DNA of 64,000 bases from the NCBI GenBank assembly GCA_947172415.1, contig OX359192.1:4652501-4716500 (forward strand), given 5' to 3'. Below are positions 27,357-38,196 of the stretch, piece after piece. Both the position numbers and the translations under genes were made by a program. Each line of letters opens with the position of its first letter. Within the stretch, counting starts at the first letter, position 1. Origin of the DNA: Chondrosia reniformis. Taxonomy: Eukaryota > Porifera > Demospongiae > Chondrillida > Chondrillidae. A model generated the notes under the pieces. That model searched no databases, had not been told where the DNA came from, and worked only from the letters and a program-made list of their open reading frames with translations.

Positions 27357-30290
27357 GATATGTTTAATTGTTGTATGTAATGTTCAGGAATTAGCACGCC
27401 TTCTGTTTGCCTTCCAACAAGACAATCCCTTGGAGCGTATTGCACTGAAGCAGTCATGATCTTGCCTATTCTTCTTCTGCAAAAGCCGAGTGCAAAATCA
27501 AGATGCAAGGACCACTCTAAATCTCTGACAGAAAGGATATTGAAGTGGCAGTCAGGGGCTATCGATGAGCTGTTACAGGAAGGTCGTACAATCCAAGGAC
27601 GTCCTACCAGGCAGCAGCATGTAGGAAGGGACAATGTGAAGATAGGAAGAGCTTTTGAAAAGCTAGTCTCGGTAGGCAACGTCAAAGCTGCTATAAGGCT
27701 TATGTAAGAGACTATGCACAGAAAGCGTCGATCCTGCTGGATTGGAAGCCCTTGTAACATCCTGACTGATTGCCCTGGACAAATGTCCAGGTGTCCACCT
27801 CATTGGAGTTGGTGAGTGCCACAGAAGACTAATTGGAAGAGCTGTTGTTCAGTGCACTAAAATGGATATACTCCAAGTCATCGGTGACTAATACCTCTGG
27901 GTGTCCCACATTGCTGGCTGTGAGGCAGCCATTCACACACTCACGGACATCTTCGAGAAGGATGAATGTGAAGCCGTACCTTTTGTTGATGCATCAAATG
28001 CATTTAATTCGTTAAATCGCCAGGTTGCTCTTCAAAACATCCAGAAGATATTCCCCCTCCTTGCTCCAATGATCATTAATACCTATCGTATCTCCTCAAA
28101 CCTCTTTATTGATGGGGATTCCATCATGTCCAGAGAAGGGGTGACTCAGGGTGACCCCTTGGCAATGGCCCTTTATGCCATAACCACCATCCCCTGATCG
28201 ATGAGTTAAAAGGGGATGTACTCCAAGTCTGGTACGCAGATGATGCCGCAGGTGTTGGCAAGTTATCACCCCTGCATGCTTGGTGGGACAAAATCAATGA
28301 TCATGGCCCAGATTTTGGATACTTTCCAAATGCATCCAAATCTCATATCCTGGTGAAGACACGTCTCCTAGGGAAAGCCAAGAGAGCATTTGCTGGTACC
28401 AACCTACAAGTAATCACCCGTTGCAAGGAGTACTTGGGAAGTTCTATTGCAGAAAAGGAGTTTCAGAGAGACTACACCGCCAATAGTGTGCATGAGTGGA
28501 TCACAAACGTTGAGGCTCTCTCTGAGATACCACTTTGCCATCCCCAGGCTGCCCACACTGTACTGACATACAGTTTGGCTAGTAAGTGGACTTATCTCAT
28601 GAGGAGTGTCTAGTGGTGACAATGACTCATGGAACCAACTTGAAGCAGTATTGAGGCACAAATTTCTACCGTCACTAATAGGCAGACAAGCTTTTAGCGA
28701 CAAGGAGAGGGAATTGCTGTCACTTCCAGCCAAATTAGGAGAAATTGGAGTCACGGATCCTTTTAAGGCCAGCAAGTCCCAGCACGAAGCTTCTAGAAAG
28801 GTGTCAACCCCTCTGATCAGTAGTATCCACAACCCTGGAAGTGAAGATGTACAGCAGGTCCACCTTCCCAAAGGGAACTCAAAGCAGAGGCGCACCCTTC
28901 CAACCACCAGAAGACTACAAAGCATGCCCGTGAAATCAGGGCTAGCCTTCCACAGAATCACCAGGCTGCTGAACAGAGCTGTGAAAGTGGTGCTTCATCA
29001 TGTCTTACAGCCCTTCCAATCACTGAGTTTGGTTTCAACCTGCATAAGCAAATATTCCGTGATGCCCTATGTCTGCGGAATGGATGGCCCTTTAGCCGTC
29101 TTCGTTCTCACTGTGTCCACAGTGTCCCTTTCAGCATTAATCATGCATTTAGTTGCCCGAAGGGTGCATTCCCTATCATCAGACACAACAAGATCAGAGA
29201 CCTACTGGCAGACCTGCTCACTGAAGTTTGCCCATGTGTTGCAGTGGAGCCAATACTTCAACCCCTCAGTGGTGAGAGGTTCCAACCCCGTTCCACCAAC
29301 ACTGAGGACAATGTAAGATTTGACGTTTTTGCTTGTGAGTTCTGGGACAAGAGTAGATCAGCTGCATTCTTTGATGTGAAGGTGTTCAATGCCCACGCTC
29401 CCTCGAATTGCTCTTCTTCAACTGCTACCTGCTATCACAAGCATGAAATGGAAAAGAGGAGAAAGTACGAAAGGAGAGTGATTGAAGTAGAACACAGGAC
29501 ATTCACTCCATTCGTAATGTCCACAAGTGGAGGAATGGGACCCTCCACTTTGGTCACAGTAAAGAGACTGGCAGCACTCTTGGCAGAGAAGTCCGACATC
29601 CCTTTTCAGTGATGATGAATGTAATCCGATGCAAATTGTTCTTCTCACTCCTTCACTCCTCAATCATGTGCATCAGAGAAGCAAGGTCATCCCTTAGGGG
29701 ACCAGCTGCAACCCAAAGCTGTGACTCTCCAGCTCTGATTGCCGGGGCAATTGAGTAGGCCCCAAACCAAAAACAAATGACAACAATAATCATTATCCTT
29801 AGTCTTATTTAGGCTTATATTATATGCTCCACATGTTTGTGCTAATATTGTATTGTATATTATTTATTGATTAATTATTAAAAAAGGAGTTCGAGTTTAA
29901 AAACTTGTGGAGCTCCCGCCCCCCAGAATTTACTCAAACTACTTGGCCACATTGTTGGGCTTTAATATATTATTCTTAATCCTAACGATTGAGGACGCTT
30001 AAGTATCCTGAAAAATTTAAATAGCAACAGAAAAGCTTCGTTAACTAAAGCTTCCTGAACGCCGGCATTAGTAAAAAGGATGTATTGACGTATAAATTAA
30101 GTGATACAATAGTTGCCTATGAACTCGTATTATACATATATCGACGTATAAAATGTGTTTTAATAGTTGCGTATGAAATCGTATTATATATATATATACA
30201 TATCCGCAACATGAAGTCATACATGAATCGCGTTATGAAAACAATATGGGGGTTGCCTGAGGCAGCCCCTTCAAATTGTTGTATGTAGAA
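27357..30290 (+). mobile_element. 5'-truncated non-LTR retrotransposon with restriction-like endonuclease, copy B
   Basis: Mirror partner of 2484-5412 with the same 5' truncation (just before ttcaggaattagcacg) and the same satellite flanks. Coding sequence spans about 27380-29700. The 3' region (29700-30290) holds a small inverted repeat aagctt...aagctt (about 30030-30050), two diverged roughly 66-bp repeats and, near 30248-30273, a GC-rich imperfect palindrome (gggttgcc/ggcagccc) that copy A lacks. Confidence 0.85.
27380..29700 (+). pseudogene. Reverse transcriptase / restriction-like endonuclease pseudogene, copy B
   Basis: The product begins inside the protein (ELARLLFAFQQDNP), then shifts frame near 27450 to ILPILLLQKPSAKS. 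Reverse transcriptase follows with motif A FVDASNAFN (about 27980), motif B TQGDPLAM (about 28145-28170) and YADD (28232-28243). Frameshifts or stops lie near 28195, 28610 and 29315. The C-terminal nuclease-like region reads from about 29244, with RFDV and FFDVKVF (29367-29385), then CYHKHEMEKRRKYERR. Compared with copy A only scattered substitutions and a few indels differ, so the arms diverged recently relative to the decay of the element. Role when intact: target-primed reverse transcription. Confidence 0.75.
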
Positions 30291-31305
30291 GTTGAAGTAG
30301 TAATTTTATATACTAGTTGTATGTACTAGTTGTATGAACTAGTAGCATGTACTAGGTGTATGTACTAATAGTATGTACTACTATTAGTTATATTTACTAG
30401 TTGTAAAGTGCTAGTAGTATGTACTAGTTGTATGTACTAGTATTAGTTGTATTTACTAGTTGTAGGTTCTAGTTGTACTTTCTAGTTATTTGTAGTGGTT
30501 GTATGGACTAGTTGTATGTACTAGTTGCATGTGTACTAGTGCTAGTTCTATTTACTAGTTGGTTTTAGTAGTTGCAAGTACTAGTTGTATGAACTAGTTG
30601 TATGTACTAGTACTTGTTATATTTACTAGTTGCATGTACTAGTTGTGTGTATTAGTTCTATGCACTAGCTGTAGTACTAGCTGTATGTACTATTTCCATG
30701 TACTAGTTGTTTGTACCAGTTCTATATACTAATAGCATGTACTAGTTGTATATCCTAGTTGTATGTACTAGTTGTATGAAGTAGTTGTATGTACTAGTAC
30801 TAGCTATATTTATAAACTAGTTTTAGGTCCTAGTTGTATGAACTAGTTGTATGTACTAGTTACTAGTTGATTGTACTAGTTGTGGGTACTACTTTTATTA
30901 ACTAGTTGTATGAACTAGTTGTATGTACTATTAGTAGTATATTTACTAGTTGAAGGTACTTGTTGTAGGTAGAAGTAGTATGTACTAGTTACCATTTGCA
31001 TGTACTAGTTGTATGTTCTTTTTGTATGCATTAGTTATATGTTATAGTCATATGTACTGGTTGTATGTACTAGTTAAGTGTACCAGTGGAATGTACTAAT
31101 TATATGTACTAATTCTATGTGTAAATACAAGTTATATGAACTAGTTGTATATAACAATTATATGTAGTAGTTGTATGTACTAGTTGTAAGTACTAGTTAT
31201 ATGTACTAGTAGTTTGTACTACCCATATAATCTAGGTTAATATACAAGTTATAATACTAGCTGTTTGTACCAGTTGTATCAACTAGTGGTAGCACTAGTT
31301 GCATG
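30291..31305 (+). repeat. 13-bp satellite array, plus orientation
   Basis: Mirror of the left array outside copy A (about 1000-2483). It ends in GCATG (31301-31305), duplicated beyond the next insertion. Confidence 0.9.
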
Positions 31306-31544
31306 AAAAATCTAAGATACCATTTTCCTACATGCTATATGCCTATTCTGTAAAAAGAGCCTATAGGGGAACTAAACCTAAAGAGAGCTTTAGATGAAGA
31401 TACAGTAGTCTTTTCTTCCTTCTTTTCCCTTCTTTCATCTTCTTCTCCACTGGGTCAGACGGCCGTTTCTGGGAATTCTACCCTTCATCAGTGATCCTGG
31501 GAGTCTTTGTCTTTTTCTTTATCTTGATCTTCTGTGAATCCTTA
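31306..31544 (-). mobile_element. Solo 3' tail of the permuted Penelope element (Naiad-like)
   Basis: A 239-bp non-coding fragment nearly identical to 59646-59884, the 3' end of the Penelope element at 59646-62580. It is flanked by GCATG at 31301-31305 and 31545-31549, a possible 5-bp target duplication. It begins at the same base (aaaaatctaagatacc) as the full element, so it is a severely 5'-truncated insertion in minus orientation. It includes a hammerhead-like core (see 31452-31497). Confidence 0.8.
31452..31497 (-). ncRNA. Hammerhead-like core in the solo Penelope tail
   Basis: On the minus strand: GGATCA, CTGATGA, a GGG...CCC helix, GAA, ACGGCCGT, C, TGACCC. Outer strands GGATCA/TGACCC pair at five of six positions, and ACGGCCGT can close a 2-bp helix with a GGCC loop ahead of a GTC cleavage triplet. 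The position normally held by the first stem II base pair is A opposite A, so activity is doubtful. It could be a degenerate ribozyme or chance. Confidence 0.35.
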
Positions 31545-31773
31545 GCATGTACTAGTTGTATGTTGTAGAGGTATCTACTAGTTGTATACTCTAGTTCTAT
31601 GTATTAGTTGTAAAACTAGTTGTATGTACTAGTTGTATGCCCTAGTTGTATGTACTAGTTGTATGAACTAGTAGTATGCACTAGTTGTATGTACTAATTG
31701 TATGTACTAGTTGTAGTACTTCTTGTATGTGATAGTTGTATGTACCAGATTTAAGTACTAGTTATATGTACTA
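31545..31773 (+). repeat. 13-bp satellite, plus orientation
   Basis: Short array between the solo Penelope tail and J2. Confidence 0.9.
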
Positions 31774-31911
31774 GTTGTGACTGGTTTGGTTGCTATAACC
31801 ACTAGCTAGTTGTTTTAATTTTTGGTATGTCAAATATTATTAGCTGTTACTTTAACCATATGATATTGTTTTGACGTATTATTTTTCATTTTTCACTGTA
31901 CGACAACTTCC
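31774..31911. repeat. J2 junction module, right copy (inverted)
   Basis: Reverse complement of 464-578 with about 20 extra bases (ttcatttttcactgtacg) near 31885. It marks the plus-to-minus turn of the array in the right arm. Confidence 0.8.
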
Positions 31912-34705
31912 TAAAACTAGTGTATACAACTAGGACATACAACTGGTACATACAACTAGTACATAAAACTAGTGCCTACAAGTAATGCATACAACTAGTA
32001 CATACAACTATTAACGCGGACATTCACCTAGTTCATAGAACTAGTATATTCAACTAGTACATACAACTAGAACATACAACTAGTACATGCAATTACTACA
32101 TACAAATAGTACTTACGACAAATATATACAACTAGTACATACAACTTGTCCCTACACATAGTATATATGAATAGTCCTAGTACATTAACTAATTCAAACA
32201 ACTACTACTTACAACTAGTACATGCAACTTGTAATGAGTACCTACAAGGAGTACATAAACCTAGTAACGATTACATACAACAACTATATACAACTAGTCC
32301 ATACACCTAGTACATACAACTGGTACATACAACTAGTACATTCAACTAGTACATACAACTATTTGTACAGCTACTACAAAGAACTGGTGCATACAACTAG
32401 TAAATACAAAGAGTACATACAACTAGTCCATACAACCACTTCAAATAACTAGAAAGTACAACTAGGCCTTCCAACTAGGAAATATAACTAATACTAGTAC
32501 ATACAACGAGTACATACAACTGGTTCATACAACTAGTACCTACAACTGGTCCATACAATCATACAATTACCACATACAACTAGTACATACAACTAGTACA
32601 TGCAGCTAGTAATGAGTACATACAAGGAGTACATTAAACTAGTAATCAATGCATACAACGAGTACATACGGCTAGTACATACAACTAGTACATACAACTA
32701 GTACATACAACTAGTACATACAACTGGTGCATACAACTAGTACATTCAACTATTACATACAACTAGTACTAAATCTACTACATAGAACTGGTGAATACAA
32801 CTAGTACAAACACCTAGTTCACACAACTAGCACATACAACTAGTACATCCAACTAGTACATGCAACTAGTATGTAGAGCTACTGCTACAACTAGTACATA
32901 GAACTGGTGCATTCAACTAGTAAATACAAATAGTACATACAACTAGAACATACGAATAGTTACGACTGCCTACAACAAATACACACAATCGGTAATGTGT
33001 ACATACAAGGAGTACATAGAACTAGTTCATACAACTAGTACTTACAACTAGTTCGTACAACTAGTACATACAAGTAGTACATGCAACAAGTACATATAAC
33101 TAGCACTTAGAACTACAACACACAACTAGTACATACAACTAGTAGCTATAACTGGTACATACAACAAGTTCAAACAACTAGTACATACAACTAGTAACGA
33201 ATTCATACAACGAGTACATAAAACTAGTAAGGAGTAAGTACAATGAGTACCTACAACTAGTACAGTTAACTAGTACATACAACTAGCTATATAGTACCTA
33301 GAACTAGTACATACAACTGGAACATACAAGTAGTAAATATAACAAGTACTAGTGCATACAACTAGAACATACAACTAGTATATACATCTAGTACATAACT
33401 AGTACATATAACTAGTACATATACCTAGTACATGTAACCATTATATAAAACTAGTTCACACATATAGAACTAGAACATACAACTAGTACCGACAAATAGT
33501 AGATAACACTAGCACATACAACTAATATATTTACCTAGTACTAGTACAAACAACTAGTTCCTACAACTAGTAAATATAACAACTACTAGTCTAAACAACT
33601 AGTACATATAACTAGTACATACAACTAGTATGTACAACTAAAGAGTACCTAGAACTAGCACATACAATTAATATTTACAATTAGAATATACAACTAGTAC
33701 AAACCACTAGTACCTACGACTAGTAAATATAACTAGTACTAGTAAATACAACTAGTTCAAACAAGTACTACATACTACTAGTACATTCAACTAGAACATA
33801 CAATTAGTACCTACAATTAGTACAGACAAATAGTACAAACAAGTATTAACGAGTACATACACCTGGAACGTGGAACCAGTATATACAACTAGTACAAACA
33901 ACTAGCACATACAACTGGTACATACAACTAGTACATTCAACTAGTTCATCCAACCAGAACATAAAACTAGTACATACAACTAGTAATGAGTACATACACC
34001 TAGTACATAGAACTAGTGTATACAACTAGTACATACATCTAGTACATACAACTAGTGCCTAGAACTAGTAAATATAACTAGTACTACTATAAAAACTAGT
34101 GGAGACAATAAGTTAATACAACTAGCACATACAACTAGTACATACAACTAGTACATACATCTAGTACATCCAACTATTACATACAATTAGTAAAAAATTA
34201 GTACATAGAATTTATGCATAGAACTAGTACATACAACTAGAACAAAGAACTAGTACATACAACTAGAACAGAAAACGAGTACATAACTAGTACATATAAC
34301 TAATACATATACCTAATACATGTAACCATTATATAAAACTAGTACACACATATAGAACTAGAACATACAACTTGTACTGACAAATAGTAGATAACACTAG
34401 CACATACAACTAGAAAATATACCTAGTACTAGTACAAACAAGTAGTACCTACAACTAGTAAATATAAGTAGTACTAGTACAATCAACTAGTACATAAAAC
34501 TAGTACATACAACTAGTTCATACTACTTTTCTATACAACTAGACAATACAACTACTAACTAGTGCATACAATTAGTACATACAACTAATATATACAACTA
34601 GTACCTGCAGCTAGTAAATATAAGAGGTATTAGTACATACGACTAGTACATACGACTAGTACCTATAACTAGTACATATAACTAGTTCATATAACTAGTA
34701 CATAC
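31912..34705 (-). repeat. 13-bp satellite array, minus orientation
   Basis: The first roughly 140 bp mirror 340-463. After that the match to the left arm is lost. Two nearly repeated blocks with acataactagtacatataac and a tatataaaactag...acacatatagaac word (about 33380-33530 and 34270-34420) show a local duplication of about 890 bp spacing. The 76-codon open frame at 32222 is translated satellite. Confidence 0.9.
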
Positions 34706-35833
34706 TTTAGAAACAAAAGCCTTAATGGAGAACCTTGTTACTTCTTGCCTTAGTGTACTAAGGCAAGGAGTATCCGGCTTGGACAACCCTCAGTCAGTTA
34801 TGTTTTCCTTTCTTTGGGTTTTTAGCCAGAAGCCTCGGCTTTGCCTCCTTCCGGCAGCAGCAGACAGGTGTACGTCGGGCCAAAGTTGACCGTCATAATA
34901 GGAGGGAGTACCTCCATACACAAATCCACCACTACTTTCCAGAGGTCGACAGGCAAGGACTGGGACAGGACTACTTATCGTCCAGGCCCCAATCCCTCAA
35001 CAGATAGATGTCGCCTCAATATCCTTACAGCCGGGCAGAGAACAGTTCTCTGCATCGCTCTCATCACTTCTATTGCACTTTTTGACAGCTTTGGAATTCC
35101 ACTTAGGTCTTCCAAGAGCGTGTCCACTGTCCCCAAAGCACCAATTATCATCGGGACTACCTTAATTCGGTAGCCCCCAATTTGTTTCCTCATATCAGCC
35201 GCCAGCTTCTGGTACTTTTGGAACTTCTCTTGCCATCTTCCATTAATATTACTGTCAGTAGGAACTGACATCTCAATAATGAAGATGGACTTACATAGCC
35301 GATCCTCAACCACTAAGTCTGGCCTTCTTTCTGTCATTTCATCATCTGTTGGGATACTAGGATCCCACAAGATTTTGACAGACCTATTCTCATAGACTGG
35401 TTTTGCTTCTAGTTTGTACCAGGGCTCTTCCTGCTTGAATCCATATTCTTTCAACAGTCTCCACAACACTATCAGTATTGCCCGGTCATGTCTCTCTTTG
35501 TAGAGAGAAAATCCCTTGGGCTCACACATGTTTAGTATGTGTTTGACCGTTTCCATAGCCTTGCCACATTCTCTGCACATTAGGAGGCTAGAATTCTTCA
35601 CAATCCTATTTTGGTACCACCTAGTGTGCAGCACATCATCTTGGGCTGCGAGAATCAGAGCCTCAGTTTGAGGTCTGAGTCTCCCCTCAGAAGAGCCACA
35701 CATAAGACTCCCTATTTGTGACTTGTCTGTGGTATGAGCCCTGGTGAGACTTTTCGGCTAGGTTACTTTTTAACCTTTCAGTCTGAGCCTCCCGGAGCTC
35801 ACGTGCCACCCTCCTCCATTCTCTTACACTAGG
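34706..35833 (-). mobile_element. 5'-truncated R4/NeSL-like retrotransposon (3' part only)
   Basis: Homologous to 54066-55163 of the near-complete element, in the opposite orientation. The 3' end lies at 34706, directly against minus satellite (ctttagaaac). The 5' truncation near 35833 abuts unrelated sequence. 5' truncation is usual for target-primed insertion. Because it sits exactly between satellite and the CACTA region, it may have removed or displaced that region's left end. Confidence 0.8.
34975..35703 (-). pseudogene. C-terminal zinc knuckle and restriction-like endonuclease of R4/NeSL-like element
   Basis: An uninterrupted 242-codon frame, a C-terminal protein fragment whose true start is missing. 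It opens with RLRPQTEALILAAQDD, then a C-x2-C-...-H-x4-C knuckle (CRECGK...HILNMC). The restriction-like endonuclease follows: RPDLV near residue 128, then FIIEMSVP, then the basic KYQKLAADMRKQ helix, matching the PD-(D/E)XK layout of R2/R4-type LINEs. Here the segment DSNINGRWQEKFQ is intact. The homologous stretch at 54640 in the longer copy is deleted, so this fragment preserves a better nuclease domain. Confidence 0.8.
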
Positions 35834-36333
35834 GTAGGTCATCTGGGTCCTCTTCAGGTCTCACTAATGTCAATTTCGGTCTTTCTCCGTTGTCTTCCAA
35901 TTCATGGTTCTCGGTAAAACCTTGTTGCTGAGCATCCTATGGTTTCTTCTTTTCAGAATTTGGGGGTGTAAGCAGATCAACCAGCACAAGCATGCTAGGG
36001 TTAGGATCATATTCAAAAACTCTTCTGGTTCTTTCAAGATTCAGCTTCCTTCTAACACGTTGTTTTCTCCTTTGTCTTATTTTCTTCTTCCAGAGGTCTT
36101 CTGATGTTTTTGGATAATGGTAATTTGCCATGCTGTAAAATTTTGTAAGTATGGAGTAATTAGTAATACCAGTACCAGTACACATGCATTCATAACACAT
36201 GGACACCAATGTATGCAGATAGGGTTGTTGTAGGACTAGTACTATAGGCTATACAACTCCAAACATGTAAGCTTGCCAGTCCAATGGTTTATTTTCAATT
36301 AGGCTATATATTATAAGTTTGTTTTTAGGTGAT
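35834..36333. other. Non-satellite spacer with a possible terminal exon
   Basis: Unique sequence between the truncated retrotransposon and the 49-bp repeats. On the minus strand an acceptor-like ttttacag precedes an open stretch (about 36130 down to 35937) encoding ANYHYPKTSEDLWKKK, then a very basic RQRRKQRVRRKL segment, and ending PPNSEKKKP-stop. It looks like a last exon, perhaps of a transposon accessory protein, but I could not find matching upstream exons. A stray satellite-like tgtaggactagtac occurs near 36229. Confidence 0.3.
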
Positions 36334-37212
36334 TAGATTGGTATAGCCCGAAGCAGGCTCCACATGTTCTAAGCTTGATTATTAGATTGGTACAGCCCGA
36401 AGCAGGCTCCCCATGTTCTAAGATTGATTATTAGATTGGTCCAGCCCGAAGCAGGCTCCCCATGTTCTAAGATTGATTTTTAGATTGGTACAGCCCGAAG
36501 CAGGCTCCCCATGTTCTAAGATTGATTTTTAGATTGGTACAGCCCGAAGCAGGCTCCCCATGTTCTAAGCTTTATTATTAGATTGGTTCAGCCCGAAGCA
36601 GGCTCCCCATGTTCTAAGATTGATTATTAGATTGGTCCAGCCCGAAGCAGGCTCCCCATGTCCAAAGTTATTTTTTGGTTAGTAGATTGGTACAGCCCGA
36701 AACAGGCTCCCCATGTTCTAAGTTTGATTATTAGATTGGTACAGCCCGAAGCAGGCTCCCCATGTTCTAAGTTTGATTATTAGATTGGTACAGCCCGAAG
36801 CAGGCTCCCCATGTTCTAAGTTTGATTATTAGATTGGTACAGCCCGAAGCAGGCTGCCCATGTTCTAAGATTGATTATTAGATTGGTACAGCCCGAAGCA
36901 GGCTCCCCATGTCCAAAGTTATTTTTTGGTTAGTAGATTGGTACAGCCCGAAACAGGCTCCCCATGTTCTAAGTTTGATTATTAGATTGGTACAGCCCGA
37001 AGCAGGCTCCCCATGTTCTAAGTTTGATTATTAGATTGGTACAGCCCGAAACCGGCTCCCCATGTTCTAAGATTGATTATTAGATTGGTACAGCCCGAAG
37101 CAGGCTCCCCAAGTTCTAAGCTTGATCATTAGATTGGTACAGCCTGAAGCAGGTTCCCCATGGCCATGTTCTAAGATTGATTATTAGATTGGTACAGCCC
37201 GAAGCAAGCTCT
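36334..37212. repeat. 49-bp tandem repeat, 18 units
   Basis: The unit is about 49 bp, built around agattggtacagcccgaag and caggctccccatgttctaag. I count 18 copies. Units 8-12 and 13-17 form a roughly 251-bp duplicated block: each begins with an atypical spacer (tccaaagttattttttggtt at 36661 and 36912) and a gaaacagg variant. The agcc...ggct core gives each unit a weak hairpin. It is unrelated to the 13-bp satellite and lies 3' of the transposase gene. Confidence 0.95.
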
Positions 37213-38196
37213 CAACATTCTTATAGTCATTGTTTTATTATTTAATGGCAAACAGGTACAATGTACATAATTGACAGGTCCAACCTGAAACATTATTATA
37301 ATTGCCAACTAATGTTTCATGTGCGCATTTATATATCTTTAAGAGTCAAACTGTTAACTTACTTCTTGTTATACAGGTAAACATCAAGTTAATACAGGAA
37401 CAGAACAACAGAACTATAACTTTAACCTTTCCTCTATATATAACTCATTAAAAATGATATCCCTCCAAAATGTCATGCCCTTGTCATGTGATTTACTATT
37501 TATGACATTTATCCTTGACAAAAATGTGTATTTTTAGAGCTTGAGATTACATATATACTATATACTTTTATGGAACATCTAAAATAGGAAACGAGTTCTG
37601 AGCATGCTCAAAGGCACATGGTATAGAGCTTCTTGCATAACTGTGTGCGCTTTCAAATAACATTATAATATTAATAAAATTATTATGGCTATTACGTATC
37701 ATGTACACCATATAATATATAGAGGCATTTAATTAGTATATACATCTAGATTTAAATTATATTATTACGTATAATAAAGCTGTGAAATCTGCAATAAAAT
37801 AATAAAATCCCATGGAAGGGCATACTAAACATATGTACACCTATATAAATTATTTTATGTATGCAAATTGCTGTACATTTTAAAAATCAATTGCAAAAAA
37901 CAGAAATATAATAGAACCACAGACAGCTATACATAGCTGATTCGAGCTTCTTGGCTCTCATCAGTGTGGTGCACTATATATAAAATGTGAGCTCAGCACA
38001 AGTCAGCCATTTTCCTATACAAGCAATTTCATTACATGCATAAGGAAATTAATAAATGGCAAATCATTATAAGACATTTGCATCACAGCTCAAAAAGTTC
38101 ATGATCATATATATATTGAATAAAATCAGAGAGGGATTTGACTAACAATAAGTACTCTGTCAGAACCACGTCTAGTTCCAAAATGAACATCTGCTT
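37213..38196. other. AT-rich non-coding region 3' of the transposase gene
   Basis: No satellite and no sizeable open frame. A possible extra last exon of the transposase lies on the minus strand after an acceptor-like ttggctag (about 38204), with an open run through about 38085. The hammerhead-like RNA is at 37916-37970. Confidence 0.6.
37916..37970 (-). ncRNA. Hammerhead ribozyme candidate (type I-like)
   Basis: Read on the minus strand, 5' to 3': stem I strand ACCACA (37965-37970), core CTGATGA (37958-37964), stem II GAGC/GCTC (37954-37957 and 37944-37947) closed by a 6-nt loop, core GAA (37941-37943), stem III CAGCTAT/ATAGCTG (37933-37939 and 37924-37930) with a 2-nt loop, cleavage triplet GTC, then stem I return strand TGTGGT (37916-37921). 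All three helices are perfect (6, 4 and 7 bp). The one departure is position 15.1, which is U (37940) where A is expected, facing U16.1. It lies about 225 bp past the transposase stop on the same strand, so it may sit in the 3' UTR. It may also be a retrozyme or Penelope relic. Confidence 0.7.

Larger units (their letters stand above)
340..32050. repeat. Giant imperfect palindrome (inverted repeat) centred near 14.87 kb
   Basis: The left arm (about 340-14841) and right arm (about 14901-32050) are reverse complements once younger insertions are removed. Landmarks in mirror order are the J2 module (464-578 / 31774-31911), the retrotransposon copies (2484-5412 / 27357-30290) with matching satellite on both flanks, and the pogo relic (13144-13428 / 18186-18478). 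The satellite at 13430-13560 matches the complement of 18010-18175 almost base for base. Satellite just past it (about 13560-13760) matches the complement of 15720-15908, with the CR1-like element spliced between. Insertions explain most of the arm length difference. Arms look about 95-98% identical by eye. Beyond base 340 and 32050 I can no longer align them. It could be a real chromosomal palindrome or two haplotypes joined in inverted order during assembly. Confidence 0.85.

Noticed and set aside
28404-28961. 185-codon minus-strand frame
   Set aside because: Antisense shadow of the retrotransposon copy B coding strand.
35937-36209. Host gene at the 90-codon minus frame
   Set aside because: Only a possible terminal exon is visible, and no upstream exons, promoter or homology could be recognised. 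It is kept as a low-confidence note, not a gene.
36334-37212. 49-bp regular array resembling a CRISPR
   Set aside because: The unit is nearly identical along its whole length with no unique spacers, and the setting is eukaryotic. It is a tandem satellite.
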